Counted from the first letter of the stretch, positions 10,342-18,643 are shown. The stretch: 64,000 bases of DNA from Pseudomonas putida (GCF_002741075.1 NZ_CP016634.1:4122001-4186000), one strand, 5' to 3'. A program made the numbers and translations. The notes: a model not told the origin generated them from the letters alone.

Positions 10342-10665
10342 TCAGACATTGAAGCTTTCGCCGCAGCCACACTCACCGCGCACGTTGGGGTTGTTGAACT
10401 TGAAGCCTTCGTTCAACCCTTCCTTGACGAAGTCCAGCTCGGTGCCATCGAGGTACACCAGGCTCTTCGGGTCAATGATGACCTTCACGCCATGGTTCTC
10501 GAACACTTGGTCTTCGGCGGCCAGTTCATCGACGAACTCCAGCACGTAGGCCAGGCCCGAGCAGCCGGTGGTGCGCACGCCCAGGCGGATGCCCTCGCCT
10601 TTGCCGCGCCCTTCGAGGGAACGCCGCACGTGGTTGGCGGCGGCTTCTGTCATGCTGATAGCCAT
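10342..10665 (-). CDS. iscA: Iron-sulfur cluster assembly A-type carrier IscA
   Basis: A-type carrier that receives or transfers [2Fe-2S]/[4Fe-4S] clusters. The 107-residue protein has the three conserved cysteines in [13 protein letters not shown] and [10 protein letters not shown]. It is located between iscU and hscB on the same strand, with a gap of only 8 bases to the hscB start. Confidence 0.98.
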   Translation of the reverse strand: MAISMTEAAANHVRRSLEGRGKGEGIRLGVRTTGCSGLAYVLEFVDELAAEDQVFENHGVKVIIDPKSLVYLDGTELDFVKEGLNEGFKFNNPNVRGECGCGESFNV

Positions 10666-10707
10666 CGGAACTCTTTCCTCAACGTCAGTGACCTTGCGAC
10701 AGGCGAC

Positions 10708-11094
10708 TTAGAGCAAGCCTTTCTTCTGCTTGTAATCGCGCACGGCCGCCTTGATGGCGTCCTCGGCGAGCACGGAGCAGTGGATCTTCACCGGCGGCAA
10801 CGCCAGTTCTTCGGCCAGCTGGGTATTCTTGATGGTCTCGGCTTCGTCCAGGGTCTTGCCCTTCATCCACTCGGTGGCCAGGGAGCTGGAGGCGATGGCC
10901 GAACCGCAGCCGTAGGTCTTGAACTTGGCGTCTTCGATGACACCCTGCTCGTTGACCTTGATCTGCAGACGCATGACGTCACCGCAGGCCGGCGCGCCGA
11001 CCATACCGGTACCGACATCAGGATCATCGGCGTTCATCTTGCCGACGTTGCGTGGGTTTTCGTAGTGGTCGATGACCTTTTCACTGTATGCCAT
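10708..11094 (-). CDS. iscU: Iron-sulfur cluster scaffold IscU
   Basis: IscU is the scaffold on which IscS-derived sulfur and iron are assembled. The 128 residues carry the three ligand cysteines in GAPACGDVMRL, YGCGSAIASSS and VKIHCSVLAED, the essential Asp in ACGD, and the HscA-recognition motif LPPVK immediately before the third cysteine. It follows iscS by 46 bases. Confidence 0.99.
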   Translation of the reverse strand: MAYSEKVIDHYENPRNVGKMNADDPDVGTGMVGAPACGDVMRLQIKVNEQGVIEDAKFKTYGCGSAIASSSLATEWMKGKTLDEAETIKNTQLAEELALPPVKIHCSVLAEDAIKAAVRDYKQKKGLL

Positions 11095-11140
11095 GGTGCA
11101 ATTCCTTCCTCATCAGGGAGCCGCTCTTGCTGGCGACTGC

Positions 11141-12355
11141 TTAGTGGGCGGCCCACTCGATCTTGGAGATGTCAACGCCGTCTTTGTACATGTCCCACAG
11201 CGGCGACAGCTCACGCAGTTTGTTCACGGCCTCGCAGACTTTCTGCGCGGCGTAGTCGACTTCTTCCTCGGTGGTGAAACGGCCGAAGGAGAAGCGGATC
11301 GAGCTGTGCGCCAGTTCGTCGTTACGGCCCAGGGCGCGCAGGACGTAGGACGGCTCGAGCGAAGCGGAGGTACAGGCCGAACCGGACGATACGGCGATGT
11401 CTTTGAGCGACATCAGCAGCGACTCGCCTTCGACGTAGTTGAAGCTCAGGTTCAGGTTGTGCGGCACGCGCGCGGTACGGCTGCCGTTGACGTACAGCTC
11501 TTCGAGGTTGGAGACCTGTTCGAAGAAGCGGTCGCTCAGAGCCTTGATGCGTGCGTTCTCCGCGGCCATTTCCTGCTTGGCGATGGCGAAGGCCTCGCCC
11601 ATGCCGACGATCTGGTGGGTCGGCAGGGTACCCGAGCGCATGCCGCGCTCATGACCACCACCGTGGATAATGGCTTCCAGACGCACACGCGGCTTACGGC
11701 TGACGTACAGCGCGCCGATACCCTTCGGGCCATAGACCTTGTGCGCCGAGAACGACATCAGGTCGACCTTGAGCTTCTGCAGGTCGATCTCGACCTTGCC
11801 AGCCGACTGAGCGGCGTCGACGTGGAACAGCACGCCGCGCGAGCGGGTCAGCTCACCGATGGCGGCGATGTCGTTGATCGAGCCGACTTCGTTGTTCACG
11901 TGCATCAGCGAGACCAGGATGGTGTCTTCACGCAGCGCCGCCTCGACCATGGCCGGGGTGACGATGCCGTCTTCGCCCGGCTCGAGGTAGGTGACTTCGA
12001 AACCTTCACGCTCGAGCTGGCGAGCGGTATCGAGGACCGCCTTGTGCTCGATCTTGGAGGTGATGATGTGCTTGCCCTTGGTCTGATAGAAGTGCGCCAC
12101 GCCTTTGAGGGCGAGGTTGTCGGACTCGGTGGCACCGCTGGTCCAGACGATCTCGCGCGGGTCGGCGTTGATCAGCTCGGCGACTTGGCGACGGCCATTC
12201 TCGACCGCCTCCTCGGCCTTCCAGCCAAAGACGTGGGAGCGCGAGGCCGGGTTACCGAAGTTTCCGTCGACCAGCAGGCAGTCGGCCATCTTCTGGGCGA
12301 CGCGGGGATCGACCGGCGTGGTCGCGGAGTAATCGAGGTAGATCGGCAACTTCAT
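11141..12355 (-). CDS. iscS: Cysteine desulfurase IscS
   Basis: This PLP-dependent enzyme takes sulfur from cysteine for Fe-S clusters, thiamine and tRNA thiolation. The 404-residue protein has the PLP-binding lysine in [12 protein letters not shown], a histidine in EHKAVL and the persulfide cysteine in [16 protein letters not shown] on the mobile loop. The C-terminus ISKIEWAAH is the IscU-docking tail. It lies 42 bases downstream of iscR. Confidence 0.99.
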   Translation of the reverse strand: MKLPIYLDYSATTPVDPRVAQKMADCLLVDGNFGNPASRSHVFGWKAEEAVENGRRQVAELINADPREIVWTSGATESDNLALKGVAHFYQTKGKHIITSKIEHKAVLDTARQLEREGFEVTYLEPGEDGIVTPAMVEAALREDTILVSLMHVNNEVGSINDIAAIGELTRSRGVLFHVDAAQSAGKVEIDLQKLKVDLMSFSAHKVYGPKGIGALYVSRKPRVRLEAIIHGGGHERGMRSGTLPTHQIVGMGEAFAIAKQEMAAENARIKALSDRFFEQVSNLEELYVNGSRTARVPHNLNLSFNYVEGESLLMSLKDIAVSSGSACTSASLEPSYVLRALGRNDELAHSSIRFSFGRFTTEEEVDYAAQKVCEAVNKLRELSPLWDMYKDGVDISKIEWAAH

Positions 12356-12397
12356 TGAGTATCTCCTATCAGGCGGTGGCGTCGCTCGTCGCTGCTA

Positions 12398-12889
12398 TCA
12401 GTCGACGGCGGACGTCTCAATCTTGTCCATCTGGGCGGTACGGCCCGCGACGCGTCGCAGGTCCTGGCGGTGGGCGACTTCCTGCACCTCGCGGCGCATG
12501 ACGAGGTCGGCCAGGCTGATACCGCTGAGGAATTCATGGATCTGCTGGCTGAGATCGCACCACAGGTGGTGGGTCAGACAGGTGTCACCGGCGTGACAGT
12601 CTCCCAGGCCCTGGCAACGGGTGGCATCGACCGATTCGTTGACCGCATCGATGACCTGGGCCACCTGGATGGTTTCCATGCCCCGCGACAGCTGGTAGCC
12701 GCCACCCGGGCCGCGCACGCTGGAGACCAGGCTGCTGCGGCGCAACTTGGCGAACAGCTGCTCCAGATAAGAGAGAGAAATGCCCTGGCGCTCGGAAATG
12801 TCGGCCAAAGACACCGGCCCATGCTGCGCGTGCAACGCCAGATCGAGCATGGCGGTCACGGCATATCGGCCTTTGGTAGTCAGTCGCAT
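12398..12889 (-). CDS. iscR: Fe-S cluster regulator IscR (Rrf2 family)
   Basis: IscR represses its own operon when it carries a [2Fe-2S] cluster, thereby matching Isc synthesis to demand. The 163-residue protein has an N-terminal winged helix ([20 protein letters not shown]) and the cluster ligands in [15 protein letters not shown], followed by the conserved histidine in LTHHLW. It is the first gene of the operon and has two IscR-type sites upstream (12935-12982). Confidence 0.98.
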   Translation of the reverse strand: MRLTTKGRYAVTAMLDLALHAQHGPVSLADISERQGISLSYLEQLFAKLRRSSLVSSVRGPGGGYQLSRGMETIQVAQVIDAVNESVDATRCQGLGDCHAGDTCLTHHLWCDLSQQIHEFLSGISLADLVMRREVQEVAHRQDLRRVAGRTAQMDKIETSAVD

Positions 12890-12926
12890 GGCTAATGGGT
12901 ACCACGGGAGTTACAGGATGTGAGCG

Positions 12927-12955
12927 AGTATGCGATTCCCGAGCATTTAAGTCAA
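12927..12955 (-). promoter_or_regulatory. isc operon promoter
   Basis: On the minus strand TTGACT (12950-12955) and CATACT (12927-12932) are separated by exactly 17 bases, about 38 bases upstream of the iscR ATG. The -35 lies inside an IscR-like operator, so bound holo-IscR would block RNA polymerase. Confidence 0.7.
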
Positions 12956-12982
12956 CTATTAGACCTAGTGCTTTAGTCGGGT
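12935..12982 (-). promoter_or_regulatory. Two tandem type-1 IscR binding sites
   Basis: The first site, 12935-12959, reads ATAGTTGACTTAAATG followed by CTCGGGAAT on the minus strand. The second, 12958-12982, reads ACCCGACTAAAGC followed by ACTAGGTCTAAT. Both match the dyad type-1 pattern (ATA-x2-YGACT ... AGTCR) in most positions and overlap by two bases. The arrangement resembles the paired operators of the E. coli iscR promoter, as known from the literature. Confidence 0.6.
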
Positions 12983-13057
12983 TTGCATCGGGGAGGCGGG
13001 CGCGAGTTTAACAGACCAGGGGCGTGAGCACACGCCCCATGTATCAGCGCGCCGTAA

Positions 13058-13843
13058 TCAATGCGACTGAGTGTCGCTCTGCGCGGCTTGCTTGACGTCC
13101 ACGAAGTCTTCCTCAGGCAACGCAGGCAGCTCCTTGCCGCAATAGTCACTACCGAGCTTGGTCAGTGCCCCGCACATGCCTTCAAGCCGTTCGTCGACCG
13201 CCTGCAGGTGATCGAGCATCTGGCCAATGGCGCGAGCCACTGGGTCAGGCATGTCACCACTGACGCCATAGGCATCGAAGCCGATCTTCTCGGCCATGGC
13301 CTTGCGCTTGGCCTCGACCTCGGTGTCCTCGGACTTGACGATGATACGCCCCGGAATGCCGACCGCCGTGGCCCCCGCCGGCACCGCCTTGGTCACCACG
13401 GCATTGGAACCGATCTTGGCCCCAGCCCCGACAGTGAAAGGGCCGAGCACCTTGGCACCAGCCCCCACCACCACGCCGTTCTCCAGGGTCGGATGGCGCT
13501 TGCCTTTGTTCCAGCTGGTGCCGCCAAGGGTCACGCCCTGGTACAGGGTGACGTCATCGCCGATCTCGGCGGTTTCACCAATGACGATGCCCATGCCGTG
13601 ATCGATGAAGAAGCGCCGACCGATGGTCGCCCCCGGATGGATCTCGATACCGGTGAGCCAACGCCCGAAGTTCGACACCAGGCGCGCGAGCCACTTGAAG
13701 TCGCGAACCCACAAGGCATGACCCAGGCGGTGCAACCAGATCGCGTGCATGCCCGGATAGCAGGTCAGCACCTCGAAGGCGTTGCGCGCCGCCGGATCAC
13801 GATGGAATACGCTCTGGATATCTTCACGCAGACGCTCGAACAT
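13058..13843 (-). CDS. cysE: Serine O-acetyltransferase
   Basis: CysE acetylates serine with acetyl-CoA, the committed step of cysteine synthesis. The 261-residue protein has the short N-terminal helical domain and a left-handed beta-helix with hexapeptide repeats ([37 protein letters not shown]). The active-site histidines fall in FIDHGMG and KRHPTL. The C-terminal extension past the helix is low in conserved residues. It lies 168 bases upstream of iscR on the same strand, feeding cysteine to IscS. Confidence 0.95.
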   Translation of the reverse strand: MFERLREDIQSVFHRDPAARNAFEVLTCYPGMHAIWLHRLGHALWVRDFKWLARLVSNFGRWLTGIEIHPGATIGRRFFIDHGMGIVIGETAEIGDDVTLYQGVTLGGTSWNKGKRHPTLENGVVVGAGAKVLGPFTVGAGAKIGSNAVVTKAVPAGATAVGIPGRIIVKSEDTEVEAKRKAMAEKIGFDAYGVSGDMPDPVARAIGQMLDHLQAVDERLEGMCGALTKLGSDYCGKELPALPEEDFVDVKQAAQSDTQSH

Positions 13844-13849
13844 CTCTTT

Positions 13850-14620
13850 CTAGTCCTTCCGCTTATGCGGCTCGCCCCGAGCGACTTTCTGGGTCTCGGT
13901 GAGGATGCCGCGCAAAATGCTCATTTCCGAACGATTGACCGAGCTGCGCCCATAGAGCCTGCGCAGACGCGGCATCAGGTGCTTGGGCTTTTCAGGGTCG
14001 AGGAAGCCGATGTCCACCAGGGTCTTCTCCAGGTGGTCGTAGAACAGCTCCATTTCGTCCATGGTCGCCAGCTCGCCGCTACGCAGCGAGTTGGCTTCGA
14101 ACTTCTCGACCTTGGTTGGCGAACCTTGTACCGCCAGCCAGGCCATGCGCACCTCGTAGGAGAGCACCTGGACCGCGGCGGCGAGGTTCAGCGAACTGAA
14201 GTCGGGATTCGAGGGAATATGCACGTGGAAGTGACATCGCTGCAGCTCTTCGTTGGTCAGACCGGCGTGCTCGCGACCGAACACCAGGGCGATTTCCTCA
14301 CCGACGCCCGCCTGCTCGACAACCTTGGCACCGCATTCGCGGGGGTCGAGCAAAGGCCAGGGGATGCTACGGTCGCGCGCACTGGTACCAATCGCCAGAC
14401 TGCAACCGACCAGCGCCTCTTCGAGGCTGTCGACCACCTGGGCGTTTTCCAGTACGTCATCGGCGCCCGATGCACGGGCGGTGGCATCCACCGCAGGGAA
14501 ATCCAGTGGCTGGACCAGCACCAGGCGCGACAAGCCCATGTTTTTCATGGCTCGTGCAGCGCCGCCGATATTGCCGGGGTGGCTGGTATTGACCAGAACA
14601 ACACGAATATTTTGCAGCAA
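13850..14620 (-). CDS. trmJ: tRNA (cytidine/uridine-32-2'-O)-methyltransferase TrmJ
   Basis: TrmJ is a SPOUT methyltransferase that modifies position 32 of several tRNAs. Motifs include NTSHPGNIGGAARAMKNMG at the N-terminus and the SAM-binding knot segments IALVFGREHAGLTNEEL and PSNPDFSSLNLAAAVQV. I chose the TTG at 14620 (256 aa, LLQNIRVVLVNT); the frame is open to another TTG at 14695, but the added residues are cysteine-rich and non-conserved and overlap the suhB control region. It ends 6 bases before cysE, so the two are co-transcribed. Confidence 0.93.
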   Translation of the reverse strand: MLQNIRVVLVNTSHPGNIGGAARAMKNMGLSRLVLVQPLDFPAVDATARASGADDVLENAQVVDSLEEALVGCSLAIGTSARDRSIPWPLLDPRECGAKVVEQAGVGEEIALVFGREHAGLTNEELQRCHFHVHIPSNPDFSSLNLAAAVQVLSYEVRMAWLAVQGSPTKVEKFEANSLRSGELATMDEMELFYDHLEKTLVDIGFLDPEKPKHLMPRLRRLYGRSSVNRSEMSILRGILTETQKVARGEPHKRKD

Positions 14621-14771
14621 GGTGTAGAGCTCACAGAGACAGGAAAAGGGGCAGTCGATCTTACAGAACCGACAGACGTAACGCCATGAAAGCAAATGTC
14701 ACCCTTCTGCCGGAACAGTTTTCTGATAGAATGTGCGGCTTTCTTCTTTAACATCCCCAGGTGAAACGCCC

Positions 14772-15590
14772 ATGCAGCCTATGCTGAATATCGCGCTGCG
14801 CGCCGCTCGCAGCGCCAGTGAACTGATTTTCCGCTCCATCGAACGCCTGGATAGCCTCAAGGTCGACGAGAAAGACGCTAAAGATTACGTCTCCGAAGTC
14901 GATCGCGCCGCCGAGCAGACCATCGTCAACGCCCTGCGCAAGGCCTACCCGAACCACTCCATCCAGGGTGAAGAGACCGGCCTGCACGCCGGCTCCGGCG
15001 AGGAAGGCAAGGACTACCTGTGGATCATCGACCCACTGGACGGTACCACCAACTTCCTGCGTGGCGTTCCTCACTTCGCCGTCAGCATCGCCTGCAAATA
15101 CCGTGGTCGCCTTGAGCACGCCGTCATCGTCGACCCGGTTCGCCAGGAAGAATTCACCGCCAGCCGCGGTCGCGGCGCCCAGCTCAACGGTCGCCGCCTG
15201 CGCGTCAGCTCGCGCACCAGCCTGGAAGGCGCCCTGCTGGGTACCGGCTTCCCGTTCCGTGACAACCAGATGGCCGACCTGGACAACTACCTGGGCATGT
15301 TCCGCGCCCTGACTGGCCAGACCGCCGGCATCCGCCGCGCCGGCTCCGCCAGCCTGGATCTGGCCTATGTTGCCGCCGGCCGCTTCGACGCGTTCTGGGA
15401 GTCGGGTCTGTCCGAGTGGGACATGGCCGCTGGCGTACTGCTGATCCAGGAAGCTGGCGGCCTGGTGAGTGACTTCAATGGTGGCCACGATTTCCTCGAC
15501 AAAGGCCACATCATCGCGGGCAACATCAAGTGCTTCAAGGCCGTGCTGACTGCCATCCAGCCGCACCTACCCGAACACATGAAGCGCTAA
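14772..15590 (+). CDS. suhB: Inositol-1-monophosphatase family protein SuhB
   Basis: SuhB is a Mg-dependent inositol monophosphatase-fold protein that also joins NusA/NusG antitermination complexes during rRNA synthesis. The 272 residues include the metal-binding GEE motif (HSIQGEETGLHAG), IIDPLDGTTNFLRG and the distal WDMAAGVLLIQEAGG. The start ATG (MQPMLNIALRAARSA) matches the family and has AGGTGA upstream; an in-frame upstream extension to 14733 lacks support. Divergent from trmJ; followed by a strong intrinsic terminator. Confidence 0.97.
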   Translation: MQPMLNIALRAARSASELIFRSIERLDSLKVDEKDAKDYVSEVDRAAEQTIVNALRKAYPNHSIQGEETGLHAGSGEEGKDYLWIIDPLDGTTNFLRGVPHFAVSIACKYRGRLEHAVIVDPVRQEEFTASRGRGAQLNGRRLRVSSRTSLEGALLGTGFPFRDNQMADLDNYLGMFRALTGQTAGIRRAGSASLDLAYVAAGRFDAFWESGLSEWDMAAGVLLIQEAGGLVSDFNGGHDFLDKGHIIAGNIKCFKAVLTAIQPHLPEHMKR

Positions 15591-15606
15591 GCGCCGATTG
15601 CAACGC

Positions 15607-15637
15607 AAAAAAAGCACCCCTCAGGGTGCTTTTTTTA
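15607..15637 (+). terminator. Rho-independent terminator of suhB
   Basis: A perfect stem-loop with stem AGCACCC and GGGTGCT and loop CTCA, flanked by A and T tracts (seven Ts), begins 17 bases after the suhB stop. It could work in both directions. The IS element begins seven bases after its T tract. Confidence 0.9.
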
Positions 15638-15643
15638 TGGCTG

Positions 15644-15671
15644 TGTCCCGTCCTGAATAAGGTTTACACCT
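15644..15671 (+). repeat. Left terminal inverted repeat of the IS3-family element
   Basis: It begins TGTCCCGTCCTGAA and ends AGGTTTACACCT. It differs from the right repeat at four positions in two clusters (CC/TA and TA/AT). Confidence 0.9.
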
Positions 15672-15697
15672 CCCATCCCGAATTTCCGGAGAGTCAG

Positions 15698-16096
15698 ATG
15701 GAGCAAGGTGTAAAGCGCACACAGCGAGATTACTCACTGTCTTTTAAATTGGCGGTGGTTGATCAGATTGAAAAAGGCGAGATGACCTACGGCCAGGCCC
15801 AGGAACGGTATGGCATCCAGGGTCGATCGACGGTTCTGGTATGGTTGCGTAAGCACGGTCGGCAGGATTGGAGCCAAGGGGCATCGATCCGAGCCGAGAG
15901 GAGCTGCGCGATGTCTGACCCCAAACCGCTCACTCCAGAGCAGCGGATCAAAGAGCTTGAGCAGCAGCTTGAGCTGATGAGCCAGAAGGCCCAGTTCTTC
16001 GAGACGGTCGTCGATGTTCTGAAAAATGACTATGGTGTTTCGGTCGTAAAAAAGCGATCCGGCAAGTCCTCTCGCAAGGTCAAGTCGCAGGACTGA
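15698..16096 (+). CDS. IS3-family transposase OrfA (DNA-binding subunit)
   Basis: The 132-residue product, starting MEQGVKRTQRDYSLSF, has a helix-turn-helix of the IS3/IS911 type (about residues 10-55, YGQAQERYGIQGRSTVLVW). A leucine-zipper-like coiled coil follows (about 80-110, EQRIKELEQQLELM), which typically mediates OrfA and OrfAB dimerisation. Its last codons overlap orfB, and the slippery A AAA AAG lies in zero frame at 16048-16054. Translation without slipping ends at 16096 and gives the regulatory OrfA. Confidence 0.92.
   Translation: MEQGVKRTQRDYSLSFKLAVVDQIEKGEMTYGQAQERYGIQGRSTVLVWLRKHGRQDWSQGASIRAERSCAMSDPKPLTPEQRIKELEQQLELMSQKAQFFETVVDVLKNDYGVSVVKKRSGKSSRKVKSQD
16048..16054 (+). 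other. Programmed -1 ribosomal frameshift site (A6G)
   Basis: The heptamer A AAA AAG is in the correct phase of orfA (zero-frame codons AAA then AAG). A -1 slip enters a frame open from 16030 to 16917 without a stop. OrfB has no plausible start codon ahead of its conserved N-terminal segment, so the fused OrfAB transposase is expected to arise by frameshift, as in IS3 and IS911. Confidence 0.85.
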
Positions 16097-16917
16097 GCAT
16101 TGCCAGGGCTTGTCAGTTTCTAGGCATCAGTCGACAGGCTTACTACAAACGCAACCGAGCCGCTGATGGCAAAGAGCGCCAGGCAGACCGGGTGGTTAAG
16201 TTTGTTCAGCAAGTCCGGATGCGCCAGCCTCGTCTGGGTACACGCAAGCTGCACTATCTGCTGCATTGCCAGCCTGACAGACGACTCCAGATCGGCCGAG
16301 ATAGGCTGTTCCAAGTCTTGGGAGAGCGCCGTTTGCTCGTACTGCCTAAGCGGGCCTACCACAAGACAACACAAAGCTTTCATCGCTTCTACCGCCACCC
16401 CAACTTACTCAAGCCCGGGCCAAGCCAGATTGTTCCGACAAGGCCGGAACATGTCTGGGTGGCCGACATTACTTACCTGCCCGCACGTAACGGCCCGCTA
16501 TACCTGAGCCTGATAACGGATGCGTACTCCAGGAAAATCGTTGGCCACCACGTCCATGAGAGCCTGCATGCCGAGTCAGTGGCGCAAGCTTTCAAGCAGG
16601 CACTACGAAAGCGACGTCGTCGCCAGCCATTAGTCCACCATTCGGATCGAGGCATCCAATATTGCTCGGCGCTATACCAGTCACTGCATCAACGGCACGG
16701 CGTTCAGTGCTCCATGACTGATGGGTATGACTGCTACCAGAACGCGCTGGCCGAGCGAATCAACGGAATCCTCAAGATGGAGCTGCTGTTGAGTAGCCCT
16801 GCAGATTTGGAGCAAGCGAGACAGATGGTTGACGAGGCAGTGCAGATCTACAACACAGAACGGCCTCATATGGCCCTGAAAAACAAAACGCCCGATGCTG
16901 TGCATCGGGCGTTTTGA
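16048..16917 (+). CDS. IS3-family transposase OrfB (catalytic DDE domain), read by -1 frameshift from orfA
   Basis: Entered at the slippery site, the frame continues KKAIRQVLSQG and then the typical LSIARACQFLGISRQAYYKR. The integrase core has the first Asp in VWVADITYL, the second in HHSDRGIQY (59 residues apart) and the Glu in NALAERINGIL (35 residues apart), so the D-D-35-E triad is intact. An HTH_21-like segment (RQPRLGTRKLHYLL) precedes the core. The first possible independent start is a GTG at 16192, which would drop conserved residues. The last ten codons form a hairpin (16885-16915). Confidence 0.92.
   Translation, partial: KKAIRQVLSQGQVAGLSIARACQFLGISRQAYYKRNRAADGKERQADRVVKFVQQVRMRQPRLGTRKLHYLLHCQPDRRLQIGRDRLFQVLGERRLLVLPKRAYHKTTQSFHRFYRHPNLLKPGPSQIVPTRPEHVWVADITYLPARNGPLYLSLITDAYSRKIVGHHVHESLHAESVAQAFKQALRKRRRRQPLVHHSDRGIQYCSALYQSLHQRHGVQCSMTDGYDCYQNALAERINGILKMELLLSSPADLEQARQMVDEAVQIYNTERPHMALKNKTPDAVHRAF
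16885..16915 (+). terminator. Hairpin overlapping the end of orfB
   Basis: A perfect 14-bp stem, AAAACGCCCGATGC and GCATCGGGCGTTTT with loop TGT, encodes the last ten residues of OrfB and overlaps its stop codon by one base. The four terminal Ts make it a plausible weak intrinsic terminator on either strand and may insulate the element. Confidence 0.6.
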
Positions 16918-16938
16918 GGCCTGTCGGCCTACCTGAAC

Positions 16939-16966
16939 AGGTGTAAACCTATTTCAGGACTAGACA
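16939..16966 (-). repeat. Right terminal inverted repeat of the IS3-family element
   Basis: Read on the minus strand it begins TGTCTAGTCCTGAA and ends AGGTTTACACCT, matching the left end at 24 of 28 bases. It is followed by the CTG target duplication. Confidence 0.9.
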
Positions 16967-16998
16967 CTGAAACACCACAAGCCCAGTGAAAGCGTCGA

Positions 16999-17033
16999 GC
17001 CTGTGGGGGCGGGTTTACCCACGACAAAGTCGG
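16999..17033. repeat. REP-like palindromic element
   Basis: The sequence CCTGTGGGGGCGGGTTTACCC with a degenerate partner is the reverse form of the CGGGTAAACCCGC intergenic repeat seen elsewhere in this window (33814-33908, 40296-40367, 43308-43378). It lies between the IS and the glycine-zipper gene. Confidence 0.45.
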
Positions 17034-17055
17034 CACCAGGGTGCCGCTGCGCGCT

Positions 17056-17604
17056 TTACTGGCCTGCCTGGTTCTCGCTAAGGACCAGGTTGCCGTTCTT
17101 GTCCAATGGAATGGTCGAACCCGGCTCGTGATTCATCTTCACCCGACCGACCTTGTCACCAATGGAGTAGGTCACGTTGTAGCCGACCACTTTCTCGCTC
17201 AGGTCATTGACGGTATTGCAGCGGGTCTGCGTGGTGGTATAGGTGTCACGCTCCTGCATGCCCTCCTGCACCTTGTTACCCGCATAACCACCACCGACCG
17301 CACCAGCCACGGTGGCGATCTTCTTGCCAGTGCCGCCGCCGATCTGGTTACCCAGCAGGCCACCTGCGATAGCGCCGACCACGGTACCGGCGATCTGGTG
17401 CTGGTCCTTGACCGGCGCCTGGCGCGTGACAGCGACGTCCTTGCAGACCTGACGCGGCGTCTTGATGGTTTCCTTGATGGGCTGCACGTCCGTAACCTGG
17501 GCGTACTCCGGCCCCTTGTTCACCAAGCTGTAGGTCGCCACAGCACCTCCGGCGGTTACACCGACAGCACCCAGAACCGCACCCACCAGCATTGATTTAT
17601 TCAC
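17056..17604 (-). CDS. Glycine-zipper 2TM-domain envelope protein
   Basis: The 182-residue protein starts with an uncleaved or signal-type hydrophobic segment (SMLVGAVLGAVGVTAGGAV). It has a glycine-zipper domain at about residues 85-125 (IAGTVVGAIAGGLLGNQIG, KIATVAGAVGGGYAGNKV), as in Rick_17kDa/SlyB-like outer-membrane proteins. The C-terminal part resembles the YcfJ group, with a cysteine in CKDVAV and another in TRCNTV. I chose the GTG at 17604 because AGGAGG lies five bases upstream; the longer frame to 17682 overlaps the secF terminator. Function is unknown; an envelope-integrity role is likely. Confidence 0.8.
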   Translation of the reverse strand: MNKSMLVGAVLGAVGVTAGGAVATYSLVNKGPEYAQVTDVQPIKETIKTPRQVCKDVAVTRQAPVKDQHQIAGTVVGAIAGGLLGNQIGGGTGKKIATVAGAVGGGYAGNKVQEGMQERDTYTTTQTRCNTVNDLSEKVVGYNVTYSIGDKVGRVKMNHEPGSTIPLDKNGNLVLSENQAGQ

Positions 17605-17660
17605 GTGAACCTCCTGATCGTACCCGCGGGATCTCGCCCGCTTTCTCCCAGCCTTGGAGC

Positions 17661-17692
17661 AAAAAAAAAGGCGCGAGTTCAATACTCGCGCC
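17661..17692 (-). terminator. Rho-independent terminator of the secDF operon
   Basis: On the minus strand the stem GGCGCGAG/CTCGCGCC with a 7-base loop is followed by nine Ts. It lies about 33 bases after the secF stop and ends before the glycine-zipper gene, separating the two transcripts. Confidence 0.92.
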
Positions 17693-17724
17693 TCTCTTTA
17701 CGGCAAACGGCGTAGGAAACAACC

Positions 17725-18633
17725 TTACGGACGATCGTCCACGCCGTCAGTCTTGGCTGGCGGAATCAGGTCTTCACTGCTCAGGTTCAGCCAGATCAGC
17801 ACCACGTTGGCGATGTAGATCGACGAGTAGGTACCGGCCATGACACCGATGAACAGCGCCAGGGAGAAGCCGAACAGGTTGTCGCCACCGAAGAACAGCA
17901 GCGCCGCGATGGCCAGCAAGGTCGACACCGAGGTGGCGATGGTACGCAGCAGGGTCTGAGTGGTCGAGACGTTGATGTTCTCGATCAGCGAGGCCTTGCG
18001 CATGACGCGGAAGTTCTCACGCACCCGGTCGAACACGACGATGGTGTCGTTGAGCGAGTAGCCGATGATCGCCAGGACCGCCGCCAGCACCGTCAAGTCA
18101 AAGGTGATCTGGAAGAACGACAGGATGCCCAGTGTCACCACCACGTCGTGGATCAGCGAGACGATCGCGCCTAAGGCGAATTTCCACTGGAAGCGGAATG
18201 CCAGGTAGACCAGGATGCCACCCAGGGCCAGGAGCATGCCCAGACCACCTTGGTCACGCAGCTCCTCGCCCACCTGCGGGCCGACGAACTCGACACGCTT
18301 GACGGTAGCCGGGTTGTCGCCACCTGCCTTCTGCAGGGCTTCGGCCACCTTGTTGCCCAGCTGCGGGTCGTCACCCGGCATACGTACCAGCAGGTCGGTG
18401 GTGGCGCCAAAGCTCTGCACCACAGCCTCGTGGAAGCCGGAGTCGGCCAGCTCGGCACGAACTGCCTTGAGGTCCGCAGGACGCTCATAGGTCAGTTCGA
18501 TCAGCGTACCGCCGGTAAAGTCCAGGCCGAAGTTCAGGCCCTTGTGCCACCAGCTGAACAACGCCAGGACAGTCAGGAGCGCGGTGATGGCGAACGCGAC
18601 ATTGCGTACGCCCATGAAGTTGATAGTTTTCAT
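17725..18633 (-). CDS. secF: Protein translocase subunit SecF
   Basis: SecF, with SecD, uses the proton gradient to assist release of proteins from the Sec channel. From the ATG at 18633 (MKTINFMGVRNVAFA) it is 302 residues with six membrane segments and the large first periplasmic domain containing LNFGLDFTGGTLIEL. The conserved SLNDTIVVFDRVREN lies in the membrane part. The upstream in-frame extension to 18669 lies across the ribosome-binding site and overlaps secD. It ends in an acidic tail before the terminator. Confidence 0.97.
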   Translation of the reverse strand: MKTINFMGVRNVAFAITALLTVLALFSWWHKGLNFGLDFTGGTLIELTYERPADLKAVRAELADSGFHEAVVQSFGATTDLLVRMPGDDPQLGNKVAEALQKAGGDNPATVKRVEFVGPQVGEELRDQGGLGMLLALGGILVYLAFRFQWKFALGAIVSLIHDVVVTLGILSFFQITFDLTVLAAVLAIIGYSLNDTIVVFDRVRENFRVMRKASLIENINVSTTQTLLRTIATSVSTLLAIAALLFFGGDNLFGFSLALFIGVMAGTYSSIYIANVVLIWLNLSSEDLIPPAKTDGVDDRP

Positions 18634-18643
18634 GTCAGCCCCC

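Larger units (their letters stand above)
15644..16966 (+). mobile_element. Complete IS3-family insertion sequence (1323 bp)
   Basis: The element is bounded by imperfect 28-bp terminal inverted repeats (15644-15671 and 16939-16966, 24 of 28 matching, both starting TGTC on their own strand). It is flanked by a 3-bp direct repeat CTG (15641-15643 and 16967-16969), the size produced by IS3-family transposition. It contains overlapping orfA and orfB in a -1 relationship with an A6G slippery site and an intact DDE triad. It therefore looks complete and possibly active. It landed in the gap between the suhB terminator and the glycine-zipper gene and disrupts no recognisable gene. I cannot name the IS or subgroup without a database. 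Confidence 0.93.
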
